This document shows, in pieces, positions 63,581 through 64,000 of a stretch of 64,000 nt of DNA (position 1 is its first letter; each line of letters opens with the position of its first letter). The notes below the pieces were generated by a model that saw only the letters and a list, made by a program, of their open reading frames with translations, was not told the origin of the DNA and did no database searches. Source of the DNA: Methylocystis hirsuta (lineage in GTDB: Bacteria; Pseudomonadota; Alphaproteobacteria; Rhizobiales; Beijerinckiaceae); contig NZ_QWDD01000001.1 in NCBI RefSeq assembly GCF_003722355.1, positions 2,967,001 through 3,031,000 of the forward strand, in the 5' to 3' direction. The position numbers and the translations under genes are program-made.

Positions 63581-63851
63581 CGGGCGGACTCCCTTGACGC
63601 GCCGCGCGCCTGCGGCGTATGCACTTTGCCAAAAAGATGCATATCGAGGGTGAAGGGCAAGCTCAAGTCCGTCAGCGCGGCAGCCTTACGCGAGGGGCGC
63701 TGAACGTAATGCGATACGATTTTTTGGCGCCGCGGCGGAATGGCGTCGCTGGTCAAGTCTGTGACAAGATGAGCAATCGGCGTCTCGCGACCCGACGCAT
63801 TGTTTGCGCGCGAGCGGGCTCGGAAATGATTATTGAATCGGACTTCGCCCC

Positions 63852-64000
63852 ATGACGAAGAGCGGACAGGCAAGAGTCTCCCGTCGAAAAAGCCCTTCCT
63901 GGATGTCGGTCAACCGGCATGCGCGCCTGCTATCGCTTGCTGGGGCGATCCTGTCAGTCGGCGCGACGCCTGACCCCGCCACGGCGTACGGAACTGTCTC
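63852..64000 (+). CDS. Start of a secreted protein, cut by the window end
   Basis: From ATG 63852 a frame stays open to the end for 49 codons: a basic stretch, then HARLLSLAGAILSVGATPDPATA, a probable signal peptide with an Ala-x-Ala cleavage site. What follows is outside the window, so no function can be named. The gene is divergent from the HupE-like protein. Confidence 0.45.
   Translation, partial: MTKSGQARVSRRKSPSWMSVNRHARLLSLAGAILSVGATPDPATAYGTV

Noticed and set aside
1-64000. CRISPR arrays, tRNA or rRNA genes
   Set aside because: Looked for repeated short spacers, CCA-ended cloverleaf patterns and conserved rRNA blocks by eye and found none; the only tandem repeats are in the adhesin and at 15197-15252.

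Overview
The window reads as a chromosomal segment of a GC-rich alphaproteobacterium, most likely Hyphomicrobiales (rhizobial/Beijerinckiaceae/Methylocystaceae-like). The evidence is the G+C- and GCC/CGC-rich codon use and several small families typical of that order (DUF992, DUF3309, a GCG/CRPN-type secreted peptide, tandem HdeA-like proteins). The genus cannot be fixed from sequence alone. No rRNA, tRNA or CRISPR array was seen.

Layout. 1-5 kb: tail of an IS110-type transposase, lpdA (E3), and a large membrane-anchored alpha/beta hydrolase. 4.7-8.3 kb: rpmI-rplT, an arginine:glycine-amidinotransferase-like enzyme tail-to-tail with a Gdx/SugE guanidinium exporter, and a pirin. 8.3-11.6 kb: an intergenic repeat, a hybrid histidine kinase and a YifB/ComM ATPase. 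11.8-17 kb: a GCG/CRPN-like peptide, a trimeric autotransporter (YadA-type) with a small secreted partner, and a divergent class I methyltransferase of the kind known to modify rickettsial surface proteins. 17-21.4 kb: MgtC, then ctaG, a fused cytochrome oxidase subunit I+III and a small membrane protein. 21.5-29.2 kb: coiled-coil protein, PEP synthase, Ca/H antiporter, cupin, DUF3309, an MFS-transporter remnant, DUF992 and DUF4331 proteins.

29.3-52 kb is an amino-acid catabolic island. mmsA-mmsB, the 3-hydroxyisobutyryl-CoA hydrolase and an isobutyryl-CoA dehydrogenase cover valine. bkdA1-bkdA2-bkdB makes the branched-chain acyl-CoAs. A complete liuA-B-C-D-E series plus a thiolase covers leucine. 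phhA, hppD, hmgA, maiA and fahA take phenylalanine to fumarate and acetoacetate, lacking only the tyrosine aminotransferase. pckA (and ppsA upstream) would feed the resulting C4/C3 units into gluconeogenesis. Translational overlaps (ATGA, GTGA) are frequent.

52-61 kb is a glycan locus: glycosyltransferase and UDP-galactopyranose mutase (overlapping), a GH2 enzyme, a short ABC-exporter-like N-terminal fragment, and two GH1-like enzymes, none of the glycosidases with an obvious signal peptide. 61.5-64 kb: two tandem HdeA-like periplasmic proteins, a HupE/UreJ-type membrane protein, and the start of a secreted protein running off the end.

Most interesting points: the oxidase subunit I has Gln where the K-channel lysine is expected and has no subunit II beside it; the amidinotransferase/guanidinium-exporter pairing; the adhesin/methyltransferase divergon; and the intracellular-glycosidase plus galactofuranose locus.
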